NCBI RefSeq assembly: GCF_002356335.1
Contig: NZ_AP018165.1
Coordinates: forward strand, 3,906,001 to 3,970,000
DNA: 64,000 nucleotides
Direction: 5' to 3'
From: [Mycobacterium] stephanolepidis
Lineage (GTDB): Bacteria > Actinomycetota > Actinomycetes > Mycobacteriales > Mycobacteriaceae
Position 1 is the stretch's first letter. Each line of letters starts with the position of its first letter. This document shows positions 19,568-28,822 of the stretch, piece by piece. The notes under the pieces were generated by a model. The model saw only the letters and a list, made by a program, of their open reading frames with translations, was not told the DNA's origin and ran no database searches. A program made the position numbers and the translations under genes.

Positions 19568-20419
19568 GTGGACGTGACATACGAGGGCACCAAGAAGGAA
19601 CTGGCCACCGATGAGGGTGTGCTGCGCTACCACGAGGCCGGGGAGGGTGAGCCGCTGATCCTGCTGCACGGCTCCGGGCCCGGCGTGACCGGGTGGCGCA
19701 ATTACCGCGGGAACCTCGAGGTTTTCGCGAAGCATTTCCACACCTACGTCTTGGAGTTCCCCGGGTTCGGGGTCAGCGACGCCGTGCAGGGGCACCCGGT
19801 GCTGACAGCCGGCGCCTCGGTGATTCGGTTCATGGACGGCCTGGGCATCGAGTCCGCCGCCATTGTCGGGAACTCGATGGGCGGAGTCGTCGGCATCAAC
19901 CTGGCGATCAAGCACCCCGATCGCATCACCAAACTCGTCACCATCGGTGGCGTCGGACCGAACATCTTCAGCCCGAGCCCCAGCGAGGGACTGCGCCTGC
20001 TGCAGGAGTTCACCGACAACCCCGATCGCGACAAGTTGGTCCGCTGGCTCAACTCGATGGTGTGGAATCCCGCCGTGGTCACCGAGGAACTCATCGAGGA
20101 GCGTTGGGAAGCGGCGATCAACCCGGACGCGCACAAAACCGCGCAGCTGATGTACGGCTCCAAAGCCTTTGCGATGCAACAGCAGTTCCTCGCGAACGCC
20201 GACATCGCGCCGTACTGGGCGATGATGCACAAGATCAAGTGCCCGACCCTGCTCACCTGGGGCCGCGACGACAGGGTCAGCCCCCCGGACATGGCGATCG
20301 TGCCGATGCGACTCATCCCCAACGCCGAGCTGCATATCTTCCCCAACAGCGGCCACTGGGTGATGATCGAGGCCAAGCAGGCGTTCGAGCAGACGGTCGT
20401 GGACTTCCTGCGGCGCTAA
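19568..20419 (+). CDS. Alpha/beta hydrolase, MCP (C-C bond) hydrolase-like
   Basis: 283 residues. HGSGPGVTGWRNYRGN is the oxyanion region, VGNSMGGVVGINLA contains the nucleophile Ser, the acid is in TLLTWGRDDRVSPPD, and the His is in FPNSGHWVMIEAKQAF. This pattern matches meta-cleavage-product hydrolases such as BphD and HsaD, which cut C-C bonds after ring fission. With the KstR-type box in front, a role in steroid or related ring degradation is plausible, though it is not the canonical hsaD locus. The GTG start with no Shine-Dalgarno is supported by the adjacent -10 (leaderless). It is alone on the plus strand between a divergent cutinase and a convergent rpsQ. Confidence 0.88.
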   Translation: MDVTYEGTKKELATDEGVLRYHEAGEGEPLILLHGSGPGVTGWRNYRGNLEVFAKHFHTYVLEFPGFGVSDAVQGHPVLTAGASVIRFMDGLGIESAAIVGNSMGGVVGINLAIKHPDRITKLVTIGGVGPNIFSPSPSEGLRLLQEFTDNPDRDKLVRWLNSMVWNPAVVTEELIEERWEAAINPDAHKTAQLMYGSKAFAMQQQFLANADIAPYWAMMHKIKCPTLLTWGRDDRVSPPDMAIVPMRLIPNAELHIFPNSGHWVMIEAKQAFEQTVVDFLRR

Positions 20420-20427
20420 GCACTCAT

Positions 20428-20485
20428 CGAGCGCATACCGCACGCAGACAGATCACCCGATTCAGCTGTGTGCGGTATGCACTCG
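20428..20485. repeat. REP-like palindromic repeat, copy 2
   Basis: The left arm 20428-20443 (CGAGCGCATACCGCAC) pairs with the right arm 20470-20485 at 15 of 16 positions across a 26-base loop. Its first 20 bases match copy 1 (5681-5700) with a single change. As with copy 1, it follows a plus-strand accessory gene and precedes a ribosomal terminator. Confidence 0.75.
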
Positions 20486-20518
20486 GCGCCATGCCGGGCT
20501 CCCACTCCCCCCCAATAC

Positions 20519-20555
20519 AAAAGCGCGCCGCCCCTTTCGGGAGCGGCGCGCTTTA
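20519..20555. terminator. Terminator for S10 operon / hydrolase
   Basis: 12-base stem AAAGCGCGCCGC (20520-20531) and complement GCGGCGCGCTTT (20543-20554), with an inner CCCC/GGG that can extend it. A-rich on one side and T-rich on the other, so likely bidirectional between rpsQ and the convergent hydrolase. Confidence 0.85.
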
Positions 20556-20566
20556 TGCGTATCTGC

Positions 20567-20872
20567 TTACTTGGCCTTCTCGAGAACCTCGACCAGGCGC
20601 CACCGCTTGGTGGCCGAGGTCGGACGGGTCTCCATCAGCGAGACGCGGTCGCCGACACCGGCGTCACCGTTCTCGTCGTGGGCCTTGACCTTCGACGTGG
20701 TGCGGATGATCTTGCCGTACAGCGAGTGCCGGTTACGGGACTCGAGCTCGACCACGATGGTCTTCTGCATCTTGTCCGACACGACATAACCGATGGCGGT
20801 CTTACGACGCCCACGCGGCTGTTCGGTGGCCGGGGTGTGCTTAGGCCCGGCGGCCTTCTTGGTCTCGCTCAC
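20567..20872 (-). CDS. rpsQ: 30S ribosomal protein S17
   Basis: 101 residues. A charged N-terminal extension ([19 protein letters not shown]) precedes the OB fold [25 protein letters not shown] and [36 protein letters not shown]. The GTG start overlaps the rpmC stop (GTGA). It is the last gene of the S10 operon, as in M. tuberculosis, where sulfatase and other genes also follow it. Confidence 0.97.
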   Translation of the reverse strand: MSETKKAAGPKHTPATEQPRGRRKTAIGYVVSDKMQKTIVVELESRNRHSLYGKIIRTTSKVKAHDENGDAGVGDRVSLMETRPTSATKRWRLVEVLEKAK

Positions 20873-21105
20873 TTGCTGTCCTCGCTATCGGGTCCTGCGG
20901 CCAATCCGAGCTCGCGCTCACGCATCACCGTGTAGATACGCGCGATCTCCTGGCGCACCGCACGCAGCCGACGGTTGTTGGCGAGCTGACCGGTGGCCAT
21001 CTGGAAGCGCAGGTTGAACAGCTCTTCCTTGGACTCACGCAGCTTGGTGATCAGCTCGTCTTCGGTGCTTTCCCGCAGCTCGCCAGCGGAAATTCCCACT
21101 GCCAT
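20869..21105 (-). CDS. rpmC: 50S ribosomal protein L29
   Basis: 78 residues. [65 protein letters not shown] is the helical hairpin of L29 at the exit tunnel, with an acidic actinobacterial tail. The ATG shares one base with the rplP stop; the longer open frame upstream overlaps rplP and is rejected. Confidence 0.97.
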   Translation of the reverse strand: MAVGISAGELRESTEDELITKLRESKEELFNLRFQMATGQLANNRRLRAVRQEIARIYTVMRERELGLAAGPDSEDSK

Positions 21106-21521
21106 CAGAACTGCTCCTCTCGTGTGATGATGCGCGCCTTGATCGGCAGCTTGTGGATCGCGCGCGTCAGCGCCTCGCGCGCGGTCTCCTCGTTCGGGTA
21201 GCTCAACTCGAACAGCACACGACCGGGCTTGACGTTCGCAACCCACCACTCCGGCGAACCCTTACCGGAACCCATGCGGGTTTCGGCGGGCTTCTTGGTC
21301 AGCGGGCGGTCCGGGAAGATGTTGATCCACACCTTGCCGCCACGCTTGATGTGCCGGTTGATGGCGATACGAGCGGACTCGATCTGCCGGTTCGTGATGT
21401 ATGCATGGCCCAGCGCCTGGATGCCGTAGTCACCGAAGGCAACGGTGGTACCGCCCGAGGCGGTGCCCTTCTTCTTCGGGTGATGCTGCTTGCGGTGCTT
21501 GACCTTACGGGGAATCAGCAT
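21105..21521 (-). CDS. rplP: 50S ribosomal protein L16
   Basis: 138 residues. [57 protein letters not shown] and [28 protein letters not shown] are the two L16 signatures. It lies near the peptidyl-transferase centre and A-site tRNA. It follows rpsC by two bases. Confidence 0.98.
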   Translation of the reverse strand: MLIPRKVKHRKQHHPKKKGTASGGTTVAFGDYGIQALGHAYITNRQIESARIAINRHIKRGGKVWINIFPDRPLTKKPAETRMGSGKGSPEWWVANVKPGRVLFELSYPNEETAREALTRAIHKLPIKARIITREEQF

Positions 21522-21523
21522 GT

Positions 21524-22820
<1,297 letters not shown>

Positions 22821-22821
<1 letters not shown>

Positions 22822-23102
22822 TAGCGCCGCTTGCTCTTTCGGTCGTCCTTGATGTGACCCTTGAAGGTCCGCGTCGGGGCGAACTCACCCAGCTTGTGAC
22901 CGACCATCGCTTCGGTGACGAAGACGGGGACGTGCTTGCGCCCGTCGTGCACCGCGAAGGTGTGGCCGATGAAGTCGGGGATGATGGTCGACCGACGCGA
23001 CCAGGTCTTGATGACCTGCTTGGTGTTCTTCTCGTTCTGTACGTCGACCTTCTTGAGCAGATGGTCGTCGATGAACGGGCCCTTCTTGAGGCTGCGTGGC
23101 AT
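22821..23102 (-). CDS. rpsS: 30S ribosomal protein S19
   Basis: 93 residues. [65 protein letters not shown] is the S19 signature of the 30S head. Nine bases separate it from rplB; its stop overlaps the rplV ATG. Confidence 0.98.
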
Positions 23103-23111
23103 CGCTTACTC

Positions 23112-23948
23112 CTAGCGCTTCTTGCCGGTGCGCCGGCGACGGACGATGAGCTTGTCGCTCGCCTTGTTGGGCTTGCGGGTGCGGCCTTCGGGCTTGCCCC
23201 ACGGGCTCACCGGGTGACGACCACCGGAGGTCTTACCTTCACCACCACCGTGCGGGTGGTCGACCGGGTTCATCACGACACCACGGACGGTGGGGCGCTT
23301 GCCCTTCCACCGCATACGGCCGGCCTTACCCCAGTTGATGTTGGCCTGCTCGGCGTTGCCGACCTCACCGACGGTGGCGCGGCAGCGCACGTCGACGCGG
23401 CGGATTTCACCACTGGGCATACGCAGGGAGGCGTAAGCGCCTTCCTTGCCCAGCAGCTGGATACCGGCACCGGCAGAGCGGGCCATCTTGGCTCCACCAC
23501 CGGGACGCAGCTCGACGGCGTGCACGGTGGTACCCGTCGGGATGTTGCGCAGCGGCAGGTTGTTACCCGGCTTGATGTCGGCGTTGGCGCCCGACTCCAC
23601 CACGTCACCCTGCGACAGTCCGACCGGCGCGATGATGTAACGCTTCTCGCCGTCCAGGAAGTGCAGCAGCGCGATACGCGCGGTGCGGTTGGGGTCGTAC
23701 TCGATGTGCGCGACCTTGGCGTTGACGCCGTCCTTGTCGTGGCGACGGAAATCAATCAACCGGTAGGCACGCTTGTGGCCGCCACCCTTGTGACGAGTGG
23801 TGATGCGGCCGTGGGCGTTACGGCCACCGGTGCCGTGCAGCGGGCGAACCAGCGACTTCTCGGGAGTCGAGCGAGTGATCTCCGAGAAATCGGCGACGCT
23901 CGAGCCGCGGCGACCGGGGGTCGTCGGCTTGTACTTGCGAATAGCCAT
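23112..23948 (-). CDS. rplB: 50S ribosomal protein L2
   Basis: 278 residues. [21 protein letters not shown], the internal RNA-binding domain, and the C-terminal [46 protein letters not shown], which includes the catalytic-centre-proximal His. Essential for subunit joining and peptidyl transfer. A 26-base gap separates it from rplW. Confidence 0.98.
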   Translation of the reverse strand: MAIRKYKPTTPGRRGSSVADFSEITRSTPEKSLVRPLHGTGGRNAHGRITTRHKGGGHKRAYRLIDFRRHDKDGVNAKVAHIEYDPNRTARIALLHFLDGEKRYIIAPVGLSQGDVVESGANADIKPGNNLPLRNIPTGTTVHAVELRPGGGAKMARSAGAGIQLLGKEGAYASLRMPSGEIRRVDVRCRATVGEVGNAEQANINWGKAGRMRWKGKRPTVRGVVMNPVDHPHGGGEGKTSGGRHPVSPWGKPEGRTRKPNKASDKLIVRRRRTGKKR

Positions 23949-23974
23949 GTCTTCTCTAGTCCTCTACTCCCCGA

Positions 23975-24277
23975 CTACGCGGGGGCTCCAAACAGGTCGA
24001 TCGGCTTGCTACCCGGTGCCAGGGTGACGATGGCGCGCTTGGTGCTCTTGCGCTGTCCGAAACCGGTGCGGGTGCGCTTGCGCTTGCCCTGCCGGTTGGC
24101 GGTGTTCACCGAGGAGACCTTGACGCTGAAGATCTGCTCGATGGCGATCTTGATCTGCGTCTTGTTCGAGTCCGGGTGGACGATGAAGGTGTACACGTTG
24201 TCTTCGATCAACGAGTACGACTTCTCCGAGATCACCGGGGCCAGGATGATGTCGCGGGGGTCAGCGATGGTTGCCAT
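23975..24277 (-). CDS. rplW: 50S ribosomal protein L23
   Basis: 100 residues. [76 protein letters not shown] is L23, the tunnel-exit docking site for trigger factor and SRP. The start overlaps the rplD stop by one base. Confidence 0.97.
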   Translation of the reverse strand: MATIADPRDIILAPVISEKSYSLIEDNVYTFIVHPDSNKTQIKIAIEQIFSVKVSSVNTANRQGKRKRTRTGFGQRKSTKRAIVTLAPGSKPIDLFGAPA

Positions 24278-24933
24278 CAGGCCGACACCTCCTCTTTCTT
24301 CTTGGCGTTGATGAAGCCGTTGAGGGCCTCGACGCTGAACACCACGTCATCGGCCTTCAGCACGTCATAGGTGTTGAGCTGGTCGTAGGCCAGCACATGC
24401 ACGTTCGGCAGGTTCCGGACGCTCTTGACCGAAGTCAGATCGTCGCGGCCCAGCACCACCAGCACCTGCTTGCGGTCGCTGATCTCGGCCAGGAACGACT
24501 TGGCGCTCTTGGTCGAAGGCTCTTGTCCGGCAACCAGTTCGGTGATCGCGTGGATCCGGCCGTTGCGAGCCCGGTCAGACAGCGCACCGCGCAGGGCGGC
24601 GGCGATCATCTTCTTGGGCGTGCGCTGGCTGTAGTCACGCGGCTGCGGGCCGTGGACGACGCCACCACCGGTGAACTGCGGTGCGCGGGTCGAGCCCTGA
24701 CGGGCACGGCCGGTTCCCTTCTGGCGGTAAGGCTTCTTGCCACCACCGGACACCAGGCCACGCGTCTTGGTGGAGTGGGTGCCCTGACGGCCTGCGGCCA
24801 ACTGAGCGGTCACCACCTGGTGCAGCAGCGCGATATTGGCTGGGGCGTCGAACAATTCGGCTGGCAGCTCGATGGAGCCGTCCGTCTTGCCGCCCGGAGC
24901 CTTGACTGCGATCTTCAAAAAATCCTCAGACAC
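24277..24933 (-). CDS. rplD: 50S ribosomal protein L4
   Basis: 218 residues. The extended loop [54 protein letters not shown] reaches into the exit tunnel; macrolide-contact residues lie here and look wild type. In E. coli L4 represses the S10 operon; conservation of that control is not shown in mycobacteria. One-base overlap with rplC. Confidence 0.97.
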   Translation of the reverse strand: MSEDFLKIAVKAPGGKTDGSIELPAELFDAPANIALLHQVVTAQLAAGRQGTHSTKTRGLVSGGGKKPYRQKGTGRARQGSTRAPQFTGGGVVHGPQPRDYSQRTPKKMIAAALRGALSDRARNGRIHAITELVAGQEPSTKSAKSFLAEISDRKQVLVVLGRDDLTSVKSVRNLPNVHVLAYDQLNTYDVLKADDVVFSVEALNGFINAKKKEEVSA

Positions 24934-25586
24934 TACTTCTCACCTCGCTTGACAGCGGTGCGGACCACAACCAGGCCACCCTTACGTCCGGGGATGGCAC
25001 CCTTGATCAGCAGTACGCCGTTCTCAGCATCAACCTTGTGCACCACCAGGTTCTGTGTGGTGACGCGATCGCTACCCATACGTCCGGACATCCGTGTGCC
25101 CTTGAAGACACGACCCGGGGTGGCGCAGCCACCGATCGAGCCGGGACGACGGTGCACGGCCTGTGCACCGTGGCTTGCGCCCTGACCACTGAAGCCGTGA
25201 CGCTTCATGGTTCCGGCGAAGCCCTTGCCCTTCGAGGTTCCGGTGACGTCCACATATGCGCCGTCACTGAAGATCTCGGCGGTCAGCTCCTGGCCGACCT
25301 CGTACTCGGCGGCAGCAGCCTCGTCGTCCAGACGCAGCTCGGCCAGGTGGCGACGGGGGTTGATACCCGCGGCAGCGAACTGACCGGTGACCGGCTTGGT
25401 CACCTTGCGCGGGCTGATCTCACCGAACGCCAGCTGAACGGCGCTGTAGCCGTCCTGCTCGGGGGTGCGGATGCGGGTCACCACATTGGGTCCGGCCTTG
25501 ACGACGGTCACCGGGACAACCCGGTTGTTGTCGTCGAACACCTGTGTCATACCCAGCTTGGTGCCCAGAATTCCTTTTCTTGCCAT
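24933..25586 (-). CDS. rplC: 50S ribosomal protein L3
   Basis: 217 residues. [36 protein letters not shown] and the loop [49 protein letters not shown]. The Cys in GGCATPG is the position where linezolid-resistance changes are known in mycobacteria; it is the wild-type Cys here. Fourteen bases downstream of rpsJ. Confidence 0.98.
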   Translation of the reverse strand: MARKGILGTKLGMTQVFDDNNRVVPVTVVKAGPNVVTRIRTPEQDGYSAVQLAFGEISPRKVTKPVTGQFAAAGINPRRHLAELRLDDEAAAAEYEVGQELTAEIFSDGAYVDVTGTSKGKGFAGTMKRHGFSGQGASHGAQAVHRRPGSIGGCATPGRVFKGTRMSGRMGSDRVTTQNLVVHKVDAENGVLLIKGAIPGRKGGLVVVRTAVKRGEK

Positions 25587-25600
25587 GGTTTCTGGTTCTC

Positions 25601-25906
25601 CTACTGGATGTTCACGTCGACGCTGGCCGGCAGATCGATGCGCATGAGCGCGTCAACCGTCTTGGGCGTCGGGTCGAGGATGTCGATGAGCCGCTTGTGG
25701 GTGCGCATCTCGAAATGCTCGCGCGAATCCTTGTACTTGTGCGGCGACCGGATAACGCAATACACGTTCTTCTCGGTTGGCAGCGGCACAGGTCCAACGA
25801 CACTCGCGCCGGTACGGGTCACCGTCTCAACAATCTTGCGCGCAGAGGCATCAATGGCCTCATGGTCGTAGGCCTTGAGCCTGATGCGGATCTTCTGTCC
25901 CGCCAC
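25601..25906 (-). CDS. rpsJ: 30S ribosomal protein S10 (NusE)
   Basis: 101 residues from a GTG at 25906 ([47 protein letters not shown]...). This GTG gives the universal actinobacterial N-terminus; the frame is open eight codons further. It is a 30S head protein and a NusB partner in antitermination. It heads the S10 operon rpsJ-rplC-rplD-rplW-rplB-rpsS-rplV-rpsC-rplP-rpmC-rpsQ. Confidence 0.98.
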
Positions 25907-26189
25907 GCTTCCTACCTCTACTATCACTGGTCCGGAGCGCGCCGAAGCGCACCACCCGATACCGCCGCTGTTTACCTGTCGTAGTTCACCGACCCCCGCG
26001 GTCGGGCGTGTCGCCCTCGCGCGCAGTCCTCCGCGTCGAAAATTCTCGTCGCTTGGACTGGGCCGACGCGCCCGTAAGGGCGCTTGTGGTTCGCCGTCCC
26101 CGTTCGCAGCGCACTATGGGCGGACCCAAGGCACTACAACCGGTTCACGGCAACCCGAACAGTATGCCTTATCCCGCGGCTGCGGCCAA
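25907..26189 (-). promoter_or_regulatory. S10-operon promoter candidate and structured leader
   Basis: On the minus strand: TTGGCC (26189-26184), a 17-base spacer, then CATACT (26166-26161), giving a leader of about 250 bases. The leader contains hairpins at 26068-26083 (GCGCCC/GGGCGC), 25989-26005 (CCGACC/GGTCGG) and 26004-26016 (GGGCG/CGCCC). Such a structured leader could host regulation of ribosomal protein synthesis, but no known L4-type site was identified. No gene was found in 25907-26291. Confidence 0.45.
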
Positions 26190-26291
26190 ATCCCTGGTGC
26201 ACCCACCCGGCAGCGGCAACTGCGCACCCCTGACCTGCGAATCCGGGGACGCCTGGAACGCTAGTACAAGATCCGTTCAGGAGGTTGCGAC

Positions 26292-26959
26292 GTGCACTGG
26301 TCAGAAGCCGACGGAGGGCGTTCATTTCTGCGGGCACTGCCCGTCCTCTGCGGCAGTGCCCCGCCGTTCAACATCGACGGCGCCCCGCCGAACCGCTCCC
26401 CTTGTTCGCCGAATGGATAGAGCATGCGGTGCTGGCGGGCGTTCCCGAGCCACACGCCATGACGATCTCGACGGTCGATGCGCAGGGTGCACCGCGCGCA
26501 CGGGTGCTGATCGTGAAGGCCATCGATGAGGACGGCTGGCATTTCGCGGCGAGCTCGGTAAGCCAGAAGGGACGCGATCTGTCGTCGCATCCTGTCGCCG
26601 CGCTGACCTTCCACTGGCCTGCGGTGGTCCGGCAGGTACGAGTGGTGGGCACCGTTGTCGACGACGGTGCGCAGGCGAGCGCTGCCGACTTCCTGGGCAG
26701 GCCCATCGGATCCCGGGCCATGGCGTTGACGCTGCGGCAGAGCCAGCCGCTGGCGGACGCCGCGGAAATCGACGCCGAGCTCGACAAGGCCCACCGGAAG
26801 TTGGCGGACAACCCGGAACTGACGCCGGTTGAGTGGGTGTCATATTCGGTACGCCCCACGCAGGTGGAGTTCTGGCAGGGCTCCCCCGATCGGAAGCACC
26901 TGCGGCTCAGTTATCAGCGCACCGATGACGGATGGGAGCGCACACGGCTCTGGCCGTGA
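26292..26959 (+). pseudogene. PNPOx-like (PdxH/PhzG-type) flavoprotein, frameshifted
   Basis: Pyridoxamine 5'-phosphate oxidase-like split-barrel FMN protein. AGGAGG at 26279 sits seven bases before a GTG at 26292. That frame reads ...RSFLRALPVLCGSAPPFNIDGAPP, the normal N-terminal helix of this family, but hits a stop at 26420. The conserved remainder (EPLPLFAEWIEHAVLAGVPEPHAMTISTVDAQGAPRARVLIVK ... GWHFAASSVSQKGRDL ... HWPAVVRQVRVVG ... PTQVEFWQGSPDRKHLRL) continues in the frame shifted by -1 from about 26387. Loss of one base near the CCGCCG run explains this. No start for the downstream frame has a ribosome-binding site. It is either a recent pseudogene or a sequence error; without the shift the product would be about 222 residues. 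Confidence 0.7.
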
Positions 26960-26994
26960 ATCGACGAGCAGTGGGCATCCGAGTTCGCAGCCAT

Positions 26995-27019
26995 CTTACT
27001 TTCGAGTAAGGTACGTACC
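26995..27019. promoter_or_regulatory. Double palindromic operator with leaderless -10
   Basis: A perfect inverted repeat CTTACT-TTCG-AGTAAG (26995-27010) is immediately followed by the palindrome GGTACGTACC (27010-27019). A -10-like TAAGGT (27006-27011) lies 8 bases before the GTG at 27020. This arrangement fits a repressor-controlled leaderless promoter; the regulator is unknown. Confidence 0.6.
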
Positions 27020-27490
27020 GTGAGTGCATCTCCGACCTATAAGGCCTGGCAGCGTCTGCAGAACAAGCCCGGCGGCTCCGCCCTGTTCTCCGCCGCCATG
27101 ATGGCCCGCGTCCCCTACTTCGCCTCGGTGGTGCCGCACGTGCACCGGATGGAGCCGGGCTACTGCGAGGTGACCGCCCCCAAGTGGTACTTCGTCTACA
27201 ACCATCTCAAGACATTCCATGCGATCGCCGCATGCAACTTGGCCGAGGTGGCGATGGGCATGCTGATGGAGGCCACCACCCCGTCCTCACATCGATGGAT
27301 CCCCAAAGCGATGAATGTGCAGTACCTCGGTAAGGCCACCACCTCGCTGCGGGCCGTCGCCAAGCTGGAGGGCCTCGACTTCGCCTCGATCACCGAGGGC
27401 ACCGATGTGGTTGTGCCGATCAGCATCACCGATCGTGACGGCAAGGAAGTGGTGAAGGCAGAGATCACCACCTGGGTGACCCCCGCTTAG
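27020..27490 (+). CDS. DUF4442 hotdog-fold protein (putative thioesterase)
   Basis: 156 residues with a PaaI/YiiD-like hotdog fold. The N-terminal YKAWQRLQNKPGGSALFSAAMMARVPYFASVVPHVHRMEPGYCEVTAPKWYFVYNHLKTFHAIAACNLAEVAMGMLMEA is typical of DUF4442. The NHL...FHAIAACNLAE helix contains the position where hotdog thioesterases keep catalytic residues (N, H, E). Likely acyl-CoA thioesterase; substrate unknown. Starts at GTG 27020 with no Shine-Dalgarno but with a -10 at leaderless spacing. Followed 67 bases later by a P450. Confidence 0.82.
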   Translation: MSASPTYKAWQRLQNKPGGSALFSAAMMARVPYFASVVPHVHRMEPGYCEVTAPKWYFVYNHLKTFHAIAACNLAEVAMGMLMEATTPSSHRWIPKAMNVQYLGKATTSLRAVAKLEGLDFASITEGTDVVVPISITDRDGKEVVKAEITTWVTPA

Positions 27491-27518
27491 ACACCTTCGG
27501 CGGCCGAATTTTGCCGTT

Positions 27519-27532
27519 ATAGACAAATCTAT
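27519..27532. promoter_or_regulatory. Palindrome upstream of P450 gene
   Basis: ATAGA-CAAA-TCTAT is a perfect 5-base inverted repeat with a 4-base centre. It covers the ATG at 27531 that would otherwise be the longest P450 start, so it more likely acts as an operator and translation starts at 27558. Confidence 0.4.
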
Positions 27533-27557
27533 GGTGTGCCGCGCGCACACTCCGGCT

Positions 27558-28814
27558 ATGGCCACCGCACTGTCTGAAATCGAGGAAGCCGGCCGAGTAT
27601 TGGCCGATCCGACCGCCTATGCCGACGAGCCCCGTCTGCACGATGCGCTGACCCTGTTACGGCGTGAACAACCCGTGGCACGAGTCGTCGCCGAGAACTA
27701 TCGACCGTTCTGGGCGATCACCAAGCACGACGACATCATGGACGTCGAGCGCGATAACACGCTCTGGATCAATGAGCCGCGTCCGCTGCTGATGAACCTC
27801 GAGCAAGAGGCCGAGCTGGACAAGCAGGCGGCCATGGGGATCGAGCTCAAGACCCTGGTGCATATCGACGATCCCAAGCATCGTGTGCTGCGGGCCATCG
27901 GGGCCGACTGGTTCCGGCCAAAGGCCATGCGGGACATGAAACTCCGCACCGACGAACTGGCCACCAGATATGTGAACAAACTGTTGGAGGCCGGCGGCAC
28001 CTGCGATTTCGCGCAGGACGTCGCGGTGCACTTCCCGCTGTACGTCATCATGTCTCTGCTCGGCATTACCGAATCGGACTTCGATCGGATGCTCAAACTC
28101 ACCCAGGAACTCTTCGGCGGCGACGACACCGAGTTCCAGCGCGGCGCCACTCCGGAGGAGCAGCTGCTCGCCCTGCTGGACTTCTTCGGATACTTCAGCG
28201 GCCTCACCGCGTCCCGCCGCGAGAGCCCCACCGATGACCTGGCATCGACGATCGCCAACGCGAAGGTCGACGGTGAGCTGCTCAGCGACGTCGACACCGC
28301 CTCGTACTACACGATCATCGCCACCGCCGGGCATGACACCACCAGCGCCACCATCGCCGGTGGGCTCGAAGCCCTCCTGCAGCATCCGGACCAGCTGGCG
28401 CGGCTGCGCGAAAATCCCGATCTCATGCCGTTGGCGGTCGACGAGATGATCCGATGGGTGACGCCGGTCAAGGAGTTCATGCGGACGGCGACCGCCGATA
28501 CCGAGATTCGCGGCGTCCCCATCGCCGAGGGCGATTCGGTGCTGCTGTCCTACCCCTCGGGTAATCGCGATGAAGACACCTTCGGCAATCCGTTCGCCTT
28601 CGATGTGGGTCGAGATCCCAACAAACACTTGGCGTTCGGGTTCGGCGTGCACTTCTGCCTGGGTGCCGCGCTGGCGCGGATGGAAGTCAACAGTTTCTTC
28701 TCGGCACTGCTGCCCCGGCTGGAATCCATCGAGATCGACGGGGATATCGAGCGGATGTCCACCATATTCGTCGGGGGCATCAAACACCTGCCCATCCGCT
28801 ACACCTTGCGGTGA
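27558..28814 (+). CDS. Cytochrome P450
   Basis: 418 residues, soluble bacterial P450. I-helix IIATAGHDTTSATIAGG with the acid/Thr pair; ExxR in VDEMIRWVTPVKEFMR; haem loop AFGFGVHFCLGAALARME with the axial Cys. Overall layout resembles CYP families acting on terpenes, sterols and fatty acids; a specific CYP family number is not assigned. Start ATG 27558 (MATALSEIEEAGRV) is preferred over 27531, which adds only nine residues unlike the family. No ferredoxin gene is adjacent. The gene is convergent with a thiolase-like gene nine bases away, without an obvious terminator. Confidence 0.9.
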   Translation: MATALSEIEEAGRVLADPTAYADEPRLHDALTLLRREQPVARVVAENYRPFWAITKHDDIMDVERDNTLWINEPRPLLMNLEQEAELDKQAAMGIELKTLVHIDDPKHRVLRAIGADWFRPKAMRDMKLRTDELATRYVNKLLEAGGTCDFAQDVAVHFPLYVIMSLLGITESDFDRMLKLTQELFGGDDTEFQRGATPEEQLLALLDFFGYFSGLTASRRESPTDDLASTIANAKVDGELLSDVDTASYYTIIATAGHDTTSATIAGGLEALLQHPDQLARLRENPDLMPLAVDEMIRWVTPVKEFMRTATADTEIRGVPIAEGDSVLLSYPSGNRDEDTFGNPFAFDVGRDPNKHLAFGFGVHFCLGAALARMEVNSFFSALLPRLESIEIDGDIERMSTIFVGGIKHLPIRYTLR

Positions 28815-28822
28815 CGGCCGTA

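Noticed and set aside
22854..24311. Long plus-strand frame opposite rpsS-rplB-rplW
   Set aside because: Shadow of three certain ribosomal genes; no recognisable domain.
26285..26457. TTG start at 26285 giving an intact PNPOx-like ORF
   Set aside because: The N-terminal peptide is Arg-rich shadow sequence, while the family's real N-terminus is read from GTG 26292 in another frame; the AGGAGG would touch the TTG.
27531..27557. Longer P450 start at ATG 27531
   Set aside because: Adds nine residues without homology and the ATG is inside a perfect palindrome with no ribosome site.
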